Shown: positions 40,234-49,592 of the stretch, one piece after another
How the letters are laid out: the number at the start of each line of letters is the position of its first letter
Numbering within the stretch: the stretch's first letter is position 1
Assembly (NCBI GenBank): GCA_018475625.1
Contig: JAAKEZ010000002.1
Span: 1 to 64,000 of the forward strand
Source of the DNA: Candidatus Bathyarchaeota archaeon A05DMB-2
GTDB taxonomy: Archaea; Thermoproteota; Bathyarchaeia; Bathyarchaeales; Bathycorpusculaceae
Reading direction: 5' to 3'
DNA length: 64,000 nt
Translations under genes and position numbers: made by a program
Notes under the pieces: model-generated
What the model was told of the DNA's origin: nothing
Database searches by the model: none
The model's input: the letters and a program-made list of their open reading frames with translations, nothing else

Positions 40234-41099
40234 CTGGAACCGCCTCGGCAATGGCTCATGGCGCGGCAACTATCGTGAACGCAATTGCTTTGGGTAAAGG
40301 CGCCGCTTTCGGAGTTGACCTGTGGACGAAGGCTGAAGTCAGTTTGACAGAAGAGCCTCAGGTAATAAAGGGCGAAATCACGTCAGATCCAGCGGAAAGC
40401 CCGCTTCTAATCGAGAAATCTGTTTCGCGGGTGCTCCAGCACTTCGGTGTGGAGAAACGCTTCGGCGCTAAAGTGAAGACATGGTCAAACATTCCTGTCG
40501 CCAGAGGCTTGAAAAGCAGTAGCGCCGCGGCGAACGCCATTGCCTTAGCCACAGTTGCAGCATTAGGCGAGACGCTTGACGACTTCGAAGTCGTTAAGCT
40601 TGGTGTGGCGGCGGCTTTTGACGCGAACGTCACAGTAACAGGCGCTTTCGACGATGCTTGTGCATCCTACTTCGGAGGTGCCGTTGTTACGGATAACCTG
40701 AAGAGAAAACTGCTTAAACGCGTCGCTTTGCCTGAAGATTTGACAGTTTTGTTCCATGTTCCATCCCGTAAAGCCTACACGGCTGATTCCGACGTTAACA
40801 GGCTGCAGACTGTTAAGCCGCTTGTGAAAATAGCTTACAGAGAAGCGCGGGCAGGAAATTTTTGGGCGGCTCTGACACTTAACGGCTTAATCTACTCGTC
40901 AGCTCTGGGCTACGACCCCTCCCCTTCCATAGACGCACTAACCGCCGGGGCAATAGCGGCTGGGCTGTGCGGCAAGGGTCCCGCTGTGACGGCGGTGGTT
41001 CCTGATGATAAAATCGATTCGGTGGAGGCAGCCTTAAAGCGCTACCCAGGCGAGGTTTTGCATGCGCGTTTGAATTGTGAAAAAGCGAAGGTGCTCTAA
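40230..41099 (+). CDS. aroK: Shikimate kinase, archaeal GHMP type
   Basis: 289 residues. A GHMP-superfamily kinase, not the P-loop AroK of bacteria. Seen: HGAATIVNAIALGKGAAFGVDLWTKAEV, the ATP-binding PVARGLKSSSAAANAIALAT (~95), TGAFDDACASYFGG, and the C-terminal GLCGKGPAVTAVV. The ATG at 40230 overlaps the aroE stop and has GGAGG upstream; a longer in-frame start at 40203 is unlikely. Confidence 0.95.
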   Translation: MTGTASAMAHGAATIVNAIALGKGAAFGVDLWTKAEVSLTEEPQVIKGEITSDPAESPLLIEKSVSRVLQHFGVEKRFGAKVKTWSNIPVARGLKSSSAAANAIALATVAALGETLDDFEVVKLGVAAAFDANVTVTGAFDDACASYFGGAVVTDNLKRKLLKRVALPEDLTVLFHVPSRKAYTADSDVNRLQTVKPLVKIAYREARAGNFWAALTLNGLIYSSALGYDPSPSIDALTAGAIAAGLCGKGPAVTAVVPDDKIDSVEAALKRYPGEVLHARLNCEKAKVL

Positions 41100-41101
41100 C
41101 C

Positions 41102-42406
41102 ATGACTGAGGTTACGATCCGAAAAACTGAAAAATTGAAGGGCGAAGTCTGTGCGCCGCCGTCTAAGGCGTACACGCAGCGGATGCTAATAGCCGCCGCG
41201 CTTTCGCATGGGATCTCGCGGATTTCTGGTCCTTTGGCGTCGGACGACACTGATGCGACTTTGCGGGCTGTTAAGGGTTTGGGGGTAAAAGTGACGGATG
41301 GACGGGACTGCTGGACGGTTGAGGGCGCCTCACCGCTTAAAGGTTCAAAAAAGCCTATTGACTGCGGCGAGTCCGGAGCGACATTGCGGTTCATGGTTCC
41401 CGTGGCAGCCTTGGCGTTGGAACCCTCGGTTTTCACCTTTGGAAGCTCTTTAGGGCGGAGACCCATCGAGCCGCTGCTTCACAGTCTCAAGCAGTTAGGT
41501 GCAGAAGCGCATTTTCAAAGCCAAGGCGGCAAGGCGTCTATTTATGTCCAAGGCGGCGGCATTTCAGGCGGAAAAGCCACTATTCGCGGCGATGTGAGCT
41601 CTCAGTTTATCTCAGGGCTGATGTTCTCTTGCCCGATGGCACGGAAAGACACAGAATTAACCGTAACCACGCCTCTCGAGTCGAAGGGCTACGTCCAAAT
41701 GACTAAGACGGTTCTAGCCGCGCACGGCATAGAGGTGTCAATCGCAGAAGATTTCAGCCGCCTCAGCATACCGTCACAGCAGACGTATAAGCCGTGTGAC
41801 CACAGGGTTCCGGGCGATTTTTCGTCAGCCGCGTTTCTGTTGGCTGCTGCCGCGATAACCAATTCGGAAGTTGCTGTCAAAAATCTTGATTACACCACTG
41901 TGCAGGGAGACAAGGCTATACTCGAAATCCTCAAGCGGATGGGCGTGAACGGCAGGGTTTGCGCTGATAGCGTTGAGATAAAGGGTGGTGGCAGCTTGCT
42001 CAAGGCTGTGGATGTGGATGCGAGGAATGTTCCTGACCTTGTTCCAGTCTGTGCTGCTCTCGCCTGCTTTGCGGAGGGCACTTCTAAAATACATAACGCT
42101 GGCAGATTGCGGTTTAAGGAGTCTGACAGGCTCTTGTCGCTTTATCTTGAACTGAAAAAGATGGGCGCCGACATAGCCATGACTGAAAGCAGCTTAACCC
42201 TTAAGGGTCCCTGCGTTCTGCATGGTGCCGTCATAGACTCACATAGTGACCACCGTATTGCGATGGCTTGCGCGGTTGCTGCTTTAGGCGCCAGCGGCGA
42301 AACCACTATAAGAGATGCTGAGTGTGTTCGAAAGTCTTATCCGCGGTTCTTCACTGATTTACGCTTGTTAGGAGCTGATGTTGTTGGCGGGGAATTCGAT
42401 AGGTAA
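41102..42406 (+). CDS. aroA: 3-phosphoshikimate 1-carboxyvinyltransferase (EPSP synthase)
   Basis: 434 residues. Transfers enolpyruvyl from PEP to shikimate 3-phosphate. Two-domain repeat fold with KLKGEVCAPPSKAYTQRMLIAAALSHG (substrate Lys/Ser), DCGESGATLRFMVPVAAL, GRRPIEPLLHSLKQLGA, RGDVSSQFISGLMFSCPMA, and KESDRLLSLYLELKKMGAD and DSHSDHRIAMACAVAAL near the end. Overlaps aroC by 29 bases, a strong sign of coupling. Confidence 0.96.
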   Translation: MTEVTIRKTEKLKGEVCAPPSKAYTQRMLIAAALSHGISRISGPLASDDTDATLRAVKGLGVKVTDGRDCWTVEGASPLKGSKKPIDCGESGATLRFMVPVAALALEPSVFTFGSSLGRRPIEPLLHSLKQLGAEAHFQSQGGKASIYVQGGGISGGKATIRGDVSSQFISGLMFSCPMARKDTELTVTTPLESKGYVQMTKTVLAAHGIEVSIAEDFSRLSIPSQQTYKPCDHRVPGDFSSAAFLLAAAAITNSEVAVKNLDYTTVQGDKAILEILKRMGVNGRVCADSVEIKGGGSLLKAVDVDARNVPDLVPVCAALACFAEGTSKIHNAGRLRFKESDRLLSLYLELKKMGADIAMTESSLTLKGPCVLHGAVIDSHSDHRIAMACAVAALGASGETTIRDAECVRKSYPRFFTDLRLLGADVVGGEFDR

Positions 42407-43490
42407 AGAATTCACGGTAACCTCCTTCGGAGAGAGCCACGGCAAAATCGTAGGCGCAGTCGTGGACGGTTGCCCAGCTGGGCTCCGGCTTTCGGAGGCG
42501 GATGTTCAGGCGGAACTGGACAGAAGAATCCCTCTAAAGCCTGAGATTGTTTCGGGAAGAATTGAAAAAGACAAAGTGCAGATTCTCTCAGGCGTCTTCA
42601 ACGGATTCACCACGGGCGCGCCAATCAGCATGATGGTGGAAAACAAGGAGGCAGACTCCAGCGACTACGAAGCTATCAGAGACCTGCCCAGACCCGGACA
42701 CGCTGATTATACGGCACGCGTCAGGTACGGCGGCTTCAACGACTACCGCGGCGGTGGACGGTTTTCAGGAAGGGTTACGGTCGCTTTGATTATGGCTGGT
42801 GCTGTAGCCAAGAAGCTGCTCGGCACTGTCGATGTTGACATTCTGGCGTACACCCGTGCTATTGACAGAATAAAAATGGATAAGTCGCTTAGTTTCGAGG
42901 AGATTCGAAGGCGCAGGTACGAAGCCGCCGTTCGCTGCCCCGACCTGGCATGCGCGAAAAAGATGGAGGAAGCCATCGTGAACGCTAGAAAAGAAGGCGA
43001 CAGCCTTGGCGGCGTAATCGAGTGCATCGCACTGAACGTTCCAGCGGGAGTCGGCGAGCCATTGTTTGACTCTTTGGATGCTGACCTCGCGAAGATGCTG
43101 CTGTCGGTTCCCGCCGTGAAGGGAGTCGAGTTCGGTGCGGGTTTTAGGGCTACGGAGCTGAAGGGTTCAGAGAACAACGATGCGTTCCGAGTGCAGGGCG
43201 GGAAGGTTGCGGCTTCTACGAACAATGCGGGAGGCATTTTAGGCGGGTTATCTTCAGGGATGCCGATTGTGGTTCGGGTGGCTGTGAAGCCCACACCGTC
43301 CATTGCGAAAGAGCAGCGCACAGTTAACATCGCAGAAATGAAAGACGCCACCATAAGGGTGACGGGCAGGCATGACCCGTGTGTGGTTCCTAAAGCGGTG
43401 CCTGTTGTAGAATCTGCTGTGGCGATTGTTCTTGCGGACCACATGATTCGCGCGGGCTTCATACCGAAAGTCCTGAAGGAGAGGAAATGA
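42378..43490 (+). CDS. aroC: Chorismate synthase
   Basis: 370 residues. FMN-dependent elimination of phosphate from EPSP to give chorismate. Signatures: TVTSFGESHGKIVGAVVDGCPAGL (catalytic His), RPGHADYTARVRYGGFNDYRGGGRFSGRVTVALIMAGA, and GILGGLSSGMPIVVRVAVKPTPSI, with RHDPCVVPKAVPVVESAVAIVLADH at the end. It starts inside the aroA gene. It needs reduced FMN from another enzyme; the flavodoxin-like gene at 33290 may or may not be related. Confidence 0.96.
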   Translation: MLLAGNSIGKEFTVTSFGESHGKIVGAVVDGCPAGLRLSEADVQAELDRRIPLKPEIVSGRIEKDKVQILSGVFNGFTTGAPISMMVENKEADSSDYEAIRDLPRPGHADYTARVRYGGFNDYRGGGRFSGRVTVALIMAGAVAKKLLGTVDVDILAYTRAIDRIKMDKSLSFEEIRRRRYEAAVRCPDLACAKKMEEAIVNARKEGDSLGGVIECIALNVPAGVGEPLFDSLDADLAKMLLSVPAVKGVEFGAGFRATELKGSENNDAFRVQGGKVAASTNNAGGILGGLSSGMPIVVRVAVKPTPSIAKEQRTVNIAEMKDATIRVTGRHDPCVVPKAVPVVESAVAIVLADHMIRAGFIPKVLKERK

Positions 43491-43748
43491 ATGGAAGACA
43501 TCACACGATTGCGAAAGAGAATCGACGAAGTGGACGAGCAAATCCTGCATTCTCTAAGCGAGAGAGTGAATATATGCAGGTCCATCGGGGTAGTGAAGAA
43601 AAAGCACAAAATCCCCATCAAGGACATTCCAAGGGAAAACGACGTTTACATGCACATAAAGGAAAAAGCCGCCACTCTTGGACTTGACCCTGAACAGGTT
43701 GAGGCAATCTACAATCGAATAGTTAAAATGTGCAGCTCCGTACAATAA
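43491..43748 (+). CDS. Chorismate mutase (AroQ type)
   Basis: 85 residues, all alpha. Seen: LRKRIDEVDEQILHSLSERVNICRSIGVVKKKHKIPI (active-site Arg and Lys residues in register with AroQ), then PREN. It converts chorismate to prephenate. Stand-alone rather than fused to TyrA or PheA. Starts directly after the aroC stop codon. Confidence 0.93.
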   Translation: MEDITRLRKRIDEVDEQILHSLSERVNICRSIGVVKKKHKIPIKDIPRENDVYMHIKEKAATLGLDPEQVEAIYNRIVKMCSSVQ

Positions 43749-43775
43749 TCAAAACTCCACGGGGTATCTGCAAAA

Positions 43776-44846
43776 ATGCTGTATGAAATAAACGAGAAAG
43801 CGCTCAAACTTGAGAGTGAAGGAAAGAAGATAATACGATTGAACATAGGTGACCCTGACCTGGCGACACCTAACGAGATAATTGAAGCTGCTTACGCGGC
43901 GATGAAGAAGGGAAAAACCAAGTACTCTTCCAGCTACGGCGAGCTGAGTCTCCGGGAAAAGCTTGCGGAAATCCATGGGGTTTCAGCCGACAATGTTGTG
44001 ATAACGGCAGGGTCAAAATGGGGTATTTTCGCCACCATGTACCTGATGCTGAGAAACGGCGGAAACGTAATAATCCCCACGCCTTACTGGACGGCGTATG
44101 AGTTGACGGCTAAAACTCTCGGTGCCCAGACTAAGCTGTTGAGGACGGAGCTTGACGATAAATGGCGAATCGACTTGGACAAGCTGGAAAACCTCATAGA
44201 CAAGGAGACTCGAATGATTATCTTGAACAACCCGAACAACCCCACCAGCAAAGTCATGGACCCAGACGTTCTCGACGGCATAGTTGGAATAGCTAACAGG
44301 AAAGGAGTCACCATCCTGTCAGACGAGGTTTACGGCACTATAGCCTTTGTTAAAACTAAAAGCATCCTCGAGTACGGTGACAACCACATTCTGTCGAACG
44401 GGTTCTCCAAGACGTTTACGATGACGGGCTGGCGCATCGGCTACATCATCGCCAACAAAGAATTCGTCGACCAGTTAACGAGGCTGAACCAGATAACCAT
44501 CAACAACGTGCCCGTGTTCACCCAAGAAGCCGCGCTGAAAGCGTTGGAACTGCAAGGGCAACTCTCTAATGCAATCAAAGAAGAATATCAAAAGCGGGCG
44601 AAGATGGCTAGCGAAATCCTGAAGACAGTCCTAGAATTCACAGAGCCGGAAGCGCCATTCTACGTCTTCCCGAGGAAACGAGGCTTAGACTCAGAGAGGT
44701 TCACCTTGGACCTGCTCGACAAGGGCGTGGCGGTGGCGCCTGGCACAGCATTCGGCGATTACCGAGAGCACTTCCGCATCTCTTTAACGGCGCCACGAGC
44801 AGAGATTGAGGCGGGCTTGGACAAGATTTGCGAGGCTCTGGAATGA
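43776..44846 (+). CDS. Class I aminotransferase (aspartate/aromatic type)
   Basis: 356 residues, PLP fold type I. Seen: IRLNIGDPDLATPNEIIEA, YSSSYGELSLREKLAE, PTPYWTAYE, ILNNPNNPTSKVM, ILSDEVYGTI (Asp), and the Schiff-base lysine in SNGFSKTFTMTGWRIGYI. Given its position between chorismate mutase and tyrA it probably aminates prephenate, phenylpyruvate or 4-hydroxyphenylpyruvate. The N-terminus is a little short, but the frame is closed by the chorismate mutase stop upstream. Overlaps tyrA by four bases (ATGA). Confidence 0.92.
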   Translation: MLYEINEKALKLESEGKKIIRLNIGDPDLATPNEIIEAAYAAMKKGKTKYSSSYGELSLREKLAEIHGVSADNVVITAGSKWGIFATMYLMLRNGGNVIIPTPYWTAYELTAKTLGAQTKLLRTELDDKWRIDLDKLENLIDKETRMIILNNPNNPTSKVMDPDVLDGIVGIANRKGVTILSDEVYGTIAFVKTKSILEYGDNHILSNGFSKTFTMTGWRIGYIIANKEFVDQLTRLNQITINNVPVFTQEAALKALELQGQLSNAIKEEYQKRAKMASEILKTVLEFTEPEAPFYVFPRKRGLDSERFTLDLLDKGVAVAPGTAFGDYREHFRISLTAPRAEIEAGLDKICEALE

Positions 44847-45715
44847 GAACTGCTATTCTCGGCGCGGGAAAAATGGGCGTCTGGTTCGCAAAATTCTGCA
44901 AGGAAAACGGCGAACACGTCATTCTCGCAGACAGAAAGAAGGAAAAACTAGCCAAGTTAGCCAAGGAACTCGACGTGGAAACCGCCGACTTCACGGAAGC
45001 CGTCAAGAAAGCCGACAACATAATGATCTGTGTTTCCATAAGCGCCTTCGAGGATGTTGTGAAGAAAATCGCGCCCTACGTGCACAAAGGACAGAACGTT
45101 CTCGATATCTGTAGCGTCAAGGAACAGCCAGTTCGAATCATGCATAAGTACATTAAGAACGCTTTGGTTCTTGGCACGCATCCAGTGTTCGGCCCAGGTA
45201 GCAAAGGCGTCCGCAACAAAGCCTACGTGCTCACACCCACAAACATGGAGGAGCGGGCGTTCGCCGAGAAGTACAAAGGTTGGCTGGAGAAGGTCGGCGC
45301 ACGCGTCTTTGTCATGTCGCCAGAAAAACACGATCAGCTCATGTCAGTAGTACTTGGAATGCCCCACTTTATCGGTTTAGTCGCCTGCGATACGCTGCTT
45401 GAACAGGCTGATTATGCTGAAACGAAAAACTTAGCAGGCACAACCTACAGAATGCTGTTTACGCTGGCTGAGGTCACGGCACTGGAGAATCCAGAGCTAT
45501 TCTCCAGCCTCCAAATCAACCTTCCAGACATGGACAAAATAGAGAGCCTGTTTATTGAGAAGGCACGTGAGTGGCTGAACCTTATCAAACAGAAGAATCC
45601 AGAAGTTGTTGCTGCCAAAATGGAACAGTTAAAGTCAAGGCTTAAGCGAACAAGCCGAGACTACGAAAAATCTTACGAAATCATGTACAAGATGTTAGAG
45701 GTAGCGGAAAACTAG
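44843..45715 (+). CDS. tyrA: Prephenate (or arogenate) dehydrogenase
   Basis: 290 residues. Rossmann motif AILGAGKMGVWFAKF at the N-terminus, D-R-K after the second strand (ADRKKEK, suggesting NADP is possible), DICSVKEQPVR, and GTHPVFGPGSKG with the catalytic His. It oxidatively decarboxylates prephenate toward tyrosine. A C-terminal helical region ends in a coiled-coil-like stretch (MEQLKSRLKRTSRDYEKSYE). The ATG at 44843 overlaps the aminotransferase stop. Last gene of the aro operon; converges on pheA with a 4-base overlap. Confidence 0.94.
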   Translation: MRTAILGAGKMGVWFAKFCKENGEHVILADRKKEKLAKLAKELDVETADFTEAVKKADNIMICVSISAFEDVVKKIAPYVHKGQNVLDICSVKEQPVRIMHKYIKNALVLGTHPVFGPGSKGVRNKAYVLTPTNMEERAFAEKYKGWLEKVGARVFVMSPEKHDQLMSVVLGMPHFIGLVACDTLLEQADYAETKNLAGTTYRMLFTLAEVTALENPELFSSLQINLPDMDKIESLFIEKAREWLNLIKQKNPEVVAAKMEQLKSRLKRTSRDYEKSYEIMYKMLEVAEN

Positions 45716-46533
45716 CCTTGCGATTCGGCTTTGGGGTACGAACCCAAGATTTTCAGGAATGCTCCACTCTTCGCCAATGCTTCCAGCGCTTCAGCGCATC
45801 GTGGCTCACTTCTGTGCCCTTCAAAATCCAAGTAAAAGTTGTATTCCCAAGGCGTTTGCTTCGTGGGTCTTGACTCGATTTTCGTGAGGTTTATGTTACG
45901 CTTCGCGAATTCACCCAAGGCATGGTAGAGCGAGCCTGGCGTGTGAGCGGCACCGAAGATTATCGAGGTCTTGTCCCTGCCCGTTCTTGAGGCGTCTTCT
46001 TTGGATAGTACGAAGAACCTTGTGTAATTGGAAGGATTATCTTCTATTTCCCGTGCGAGGATTTTCATGCCGTAGATTTCGGCTGCTTTTTCGCTGGCAA
46101 CCGCCGCGGCGTCCTTCAGCCCTTTCTCTTTCAGCATTTTGACGCTACCCGCCGTGTCATAGGTTGGGATGAGTTCCCGCCCTAAGCGCTCTAGAAAGCG
46201 GCGGCACTGCGCCAACGCTTGAGGATGCGAATAAACTGCTTTGACATCATCTAGATTTGTACTTGGATTCGCGATGAGGCAGTGACTGACTCTCAGAATG
46301 ATTTCTCCACAGACTTTCAAATCATGCGTGAGGAAGAGGTCGTAGGTCTGGTTTACGCTGCCCTCCAAGCTGTTCTCCACGGGCACCACCCCGAATTGCG
46401 TTTTCTGCTCTTGCACGCTGTCGAAGACCTCGGTGAGGTCGCGGCATGGCTTAACCTCAGCTTTTGCTCCGAAGAAGGCGTAAACTGCGCTCTCGCTGAA
46501 AGCGCCCCTTTCTCCTTGAAAAGCTACCTTCAC
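45712..46533 (-). CDS. pheA: Prephenate dehydratase with ACT domain
   Basis: About 273 residues. Catalytic domain residues 1-~185 (VAFQGERGAFSESAVYAFFG, GVVPVENSLEGSVNQTYDLF, the catalytic TRFFVLS), then an ACT domain (SIIFGAAHTPGSLYHALGEFAKRNINLTKIESRPTK) that binds Phe for feedback inhibition. It completes the Phe branch but is transcribed with the branched-chain genes. The GTG at 46533 overlaps the preceding gene's TGA; a GTG at 46569 is possible but lacks a ribosome-binding site. Confidence 0.94.
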   Translation of the reverse strand: MKVAFQGERGAFSESAVYAFFGAKAEVKPCRDLTEVFDSVQEQKTQFGVVPVENSLEGSVNQTYDLFLTHDLKVCGEIILRVSHCLIANPSTNLDDVKAVYSHPQALAQCRRFLERLGRELIPTYDTAGSVKMLKEKGLKDAAAVASEKAAEIYGMKILAREIEDNPSNYTRFFVLSKEDASRTGRDKTSIIFGAAHTPGSLYHALGEFAKRNINLTKIESRPTKQTPWEYNFYLDFEGHRSEPRCAEALEALAKSGAFLKILGSYPKAESQG

Positions 46534-48053
46534 TTTTTGTTTCCCAGCTTCCTGCTTTTTATCAGACACTTGTTTATGCCGTTTATCATTGCCTCAACGC
46601 TTGCCATAACGATGTCCTCTCTGGCAGCGCGTGCCGAGACTATGTGCCCCTTCTCGTCTTCCACTTTTATGACCACTTCAGCCACAGCGTTTGAGCCGCC
46701 TGTGATGGCTTCAAGACGGTACTCCTTCAGCCTGATTTTCGCTAGGTTGTGCGTAAGTTTCTGTATGGCTTTCAGCACCGCGTCCACGGGTCCGACACCC
46801 GTCTCCGCGGCAATGTACTCTTTCCCGTCAAGGACTAGTCTGACCGACGCAGTTGGAATAACTTTAATCCCCGTCACAACAGCCAAGTCGCACAAGTCCA
46901 CGACTTTCTCTTCCGCAATCACTTCGCCCATGACCGCGGACGTCAAAGCCAGCAGGTCAGCGTCCGTCACCAACTTGCCCTTGTCGCCCAAGTCTTTGAC
47001 TCTTTGAACGATTTCTTTCAGCTGCTCTTCACTCGGATGGATTCCTATCTCTTCCAATTCGGCTTTGATGCCGCGTGTTCCCGCCAGCTTTCCAGCCACC
47101 AGTTTCCTCGTGCGCCCCACAACTTCAGGCTTTATAGGCTCAAACGTCAGGGGTTTCACTGTGACTCCTCGAGTGTGGATGCCTGACTCGTGGGCGAACG
47201 CGTTCTCGCCGACAATCGCCTTGTTCGCCTGCACCGAGATGCCCGTTAACGTGGCGACCATTCTGGAGGTACTGTAGAGTAAACGCGTGTTGACGCCTGT
47301 TTTGAGCTTGTAAATCATGTGCAAAGCCATAACGACTTCCTCCAGCGAGGCGTTTCCGGCGCGTTCGCCTAAGCCGTTTATGGTGCAGTGCACTTGAGTG
47401 GCGCCTGCTTCGACGGCGGCCAGCGAGTTTGCGACTGCCATGCCGAAGTCATCGTGGCAATGTATGCTGATGGGCACTGTGACTACAGTTTTGATGTCTT
47501 CGATGAGCTTGTTCATGGTGCGGGGAATCATTATGCCCACGGTGTCAGGAACGTTCAGCCTATCCATGCCTGCCTTCTCTGCTGCTTGGCACACCTGCTT
47601 CAGGAACGGCAGTTCGGACCGTGTGGCGTCCATCGGCGAGAATTCGCAAATCAAGCCATGCTTCTTAACGTACTCGACAGACTCCACAGTGGCGGAAACC
47701 ACCTGCTCAGGCGTGAGGTTAACGGCGTACTTCATCTGCACAGGCGATGTTGGAATGAAAACGTGAACGGCGTCAACGTCGCATTCGATTGCGGCGTCAA
47801 TGTCGTTTCGATTGGCGCGTGCCAAACCACAGATTTCCGTGCCCAATCCTGCCTTGGCAATTTCCTTGATTACCTTTCTTTCGCCATCGGATGACGCAGG
47901 AAACCCGGCTTCAATCGTGTCCACGCCCAGCAGACTCAGTTGACGCGCAATCTCGATTTTATCTTCAAAAGTCAGTGAAACGCCTGGTGTCTGCTCGCCA
48001 TCTCTCAATGTGGTGTCGAAGATGCGGATGTACTTCGCGGTTTTCGCTGGCAT
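46530..48053 (-). CDS. leuA: 2-isopropylmalate synthase / (R)-citramalate synthase
   Basis: 507 residues. DRE-TIM metallolyase: IFDTTLRDGEQTPGVSL, metal motif ISIHCHDDFGMAVANSLAAVEAG, GLGERAGNASLEEVVMALHM, HESGIHTRGV, and a C-terminal LeuA allosteric domain (~375-507). It condenses acetyl-CoA with 2-oxoisovalerate (Leu) or pyruvate (Ile via citramalate). The motif HESGIHTRG does not settle which. With a single leuCDB set adjacent, the operon could serve both. No threonine-deaminase gene is in the window. Confidence 0.88.
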   Translation of the reverse strand: MPAKTAKYIRIFDTTLRDGEQTPGVSLTFEDKIEIARQLSLLGVDTIEAGFPASSDGERKVIKEIAKAGLGTEICGLARANRNDIDAAIECDVDAVHVFIPTSPVQMKYAVNLTPEQVVSATVESVEYVKKHGLICEFSPMDATRSELPFLKQVCQAAEKAGMDRLNVPDTVGIMIPRTMNKLIEDIKTVVTVPISIHCHDDFGMAVANSLAAVEAGATQVHCTINGLGERAGNASLEEVVMALHMIYKLKTGVNTRLLYSTSRMVATLTGISVQANKAIVGENAFAHESGIHTRGVTVKPLTFEPIKPEVVGRTRKLVAGKLAGTRGIKAELEEIGIHPSEEQLKEIVQRVKDLGDKGKLVTDADLLALTSAVMGEVIAEEKVVDLCDLAVVTGIKVIPTASVRLVLDGKEYIAAETGVGPVDAVLKAIQKLTHNLAKIRLKEYRLEAITGGSNAVAEVVIKVEDEKGHIVSARAAREDIVMASVEAMINGINKCLIKSRKLGNKK

Positions 48054-48060
48054 AACCCAT

Positions 48061-49098
48061 TCAACCTTTCGTTTGCGTTATCGCGTCGGCTATGGCTTCT
48101 GCCATGCCCAGAGTCGTCTTTTTTCCGCCCAAGTCCGGTACAGTATTGCCATCACGCAAAGTTTTTACCACGGCCGCCTCTATGGCGGAAGCCGCTTTTA
48201 TGCACTTAGGGTCGCTGTACTTTTCGCCCAGCCAGTCCAGCATCATCTTCGCGGCAAGTATCTCCGACAACGGGTTCGCGGTTTGCTTGCCCGCCCTGTT
48301 GGGCGCCGAACCGTGAATGGGCTCGAACAATGCGAAGGTGTCGCCTACATTTGCGCCCGGCGCCATGCCCAAACCGCCTATTAGCTGTGCTGCTTCGTCG
48401 GAGAGGATGTCGCCGAACATGTTGCATGTGCATAGCACATCGAATTCTTGTGGTTCTTTGATGAGGCGCATGGCTGCGGCGTCCACGTACAACTCGTTGA
48501 ACATGATGTCAGGGTACTGCTTTGCCGTTTCGCGGCAGACGCTTGCGAATAAGCCGTCGGTGACGCGCATAACGTTGGCTTTGTGAATAGCTGTGACCTT
48601 TTTCTTGCCGTTTCTGAGCCGTGCGGTTTCGAAGGCTTTTTTGGCTATGCGCTCGCAGTTCCGTCTCGTGATGACTCTTAGGCATATGGTTGTGTCGTTG
48701 CCTATCGTGAACTCCTGGCCTTTGTACACGTCTTCGGTGTTTTCTCTCACGAAAATCATGTCGATGTCGGGGCGTGCCACCGAGGCGGCTGGATAAGCCT
48801 TTATTGGTCGCAGGTTAGCGTAAAGGTCAAACATCAGCCTCAGCTTCACGATGACGTCGGCGGCGGTTTCTCCGACTGGCCCTTTCAGGCACGCGTGGGA
48901 AGCCTTGATTTTTTCCACGCTGTCTTCGGGCAACGCTACGCCTCTTCGCTGGAAGCAGGCGTCTCCAGCCTCCGCCTCGAACATTCTAAGTTTTAAGCCG
49001 AACCGGGCTTGAGCTGAAATCAGCACTTTCAGGGTTGCTTCGGTCAATTCGGGTCCTATCCCGTCGCCGGGAACCACGGATATCCTGTACTCGGTCAT
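48061..49098 (-). CDS. leuB: 3-isopropylmalate dehydrogenase (beta-decarboxylating dehydrogenase)
   Basis: 345 residues. Features: VPGDGIGPELTEATLKVL, LKGPVGETAADVIVKLRLMFDLYANLRPIKAYP, the RENTEDVYKGQEF phosphate/carboxylate region, HKANVMRVTDGLF (catalytic Lys), and FGDILSDEAAQLIGGLGMAPGANVG. NAD binding at FEPIHGSAPNRAGKQTANP. It may also act on erythro-methylmalate or related substrates. Overlaps leuD by 4 bases. Confidence 0.92.
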   Translation of the reverse strand: MTEYRISVVPGDGIGPELTEATLKVLISAQARFGLKLRMFEAEAGDACFQRRGVALPEDSVEKIKASHACLKGPVGETAADVIVKLRLMFDLYANLRPIKAYPAASVARPDIDMIFVRENTEDVYKGQEFTIGNDTTICLRVITRRNCERIAKKAFETARLRNGKKKVTAIHKANVMRVTDGLFASVCRETAKQYPDIMFNELYVDAAAMRLIKEPQEFDVLCTCNMFGDILSDEAAQLIGGLGMAPGANVGDTFALFEPIHGSAPNRAGKQTANPLSEILAAKMMLDWLGEKYSDPKCIKAASAIEAAVVKTLRDGNTVPDLGGKKTTLGMAEAIADAITQTKG

Positions 49099-49592
49099 TT
49101 CTTTTTCAGCCTCTTTCGTAAATTCTCTATCAACCCGCCGTCCGCCAAGATTTCCAGGATGAACGGCGGCAGCTTGGGCGCCTCCAGGCTCTTGCCTTTC
49201 GTGACGTTCCGCACTTTTCCTGCCTCGAAGTCCACGGCAACTTCGTCGCCGTTATCCACGGCGGTTGAGATGCCTTTGAACTCGATGGCGGGTAAGCCTA
49301 TGTTTATGGCGTTTCGGAAGAAGATGCGTGCGAACGACTCGGCGAGGACGCATTTTACGCCTGCGTACTTCAGCGCTAGCGGTGCTTGTTCTCTGCTGGA
49401 GCCGCAGCCGAAGTTCTTTCCGCCCACCACGATTACGCCTTTCGCTGCTTTTTCTGGGAACGCTGGGTCTAAGCCTTCCATGGCATGTTTCGCTAAGTCG
49501 TCTAGGCTAATCAGCACTAGGTATTTTCCTGGCAGGATGACGTCTGTGTCGATGTTGTCGCCGAATTTTATTGCCGTTCCAGTAACCTTCAT
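49095..49592 (-). CDS. leuD: 3-isopropylmalate dehydratase small subunit
   Basis: 165 residues. Aconitase swivelling domain with GDNIDTDVILPGKYLV at the start, GKNFGCGSSREQAPLALKYAGVKCVLAESFARIFFRNAINIGLP, and VDNGDEVAVDFEAGKVRN. It pairs with leuC, with which it overlaps by 4 bases. Length is typical of archaeal LeuD. Confidence 0.95.
   Translation of the reverse strand: MKVTGTAIKFGDNIDTDVILPGKYLVLISLDDLAKHAMEGLDPAFPEKAAKGVIVVGGKNFGCGSSREQAPLALKYAGVKCVLAESFARIFFRNAINIGLPAIEFKGISTAVDNGDEVAVDFEAGKVRNVTKGKSLEAPKLPPFILEILADGGLIENLRKRLKKK

Noticed and set aside
42743-43627. 294-codon minus-strand frame opposite chorismate synthase
   Set aside because: Antisense of a highly conserved gene in a continuous operon.
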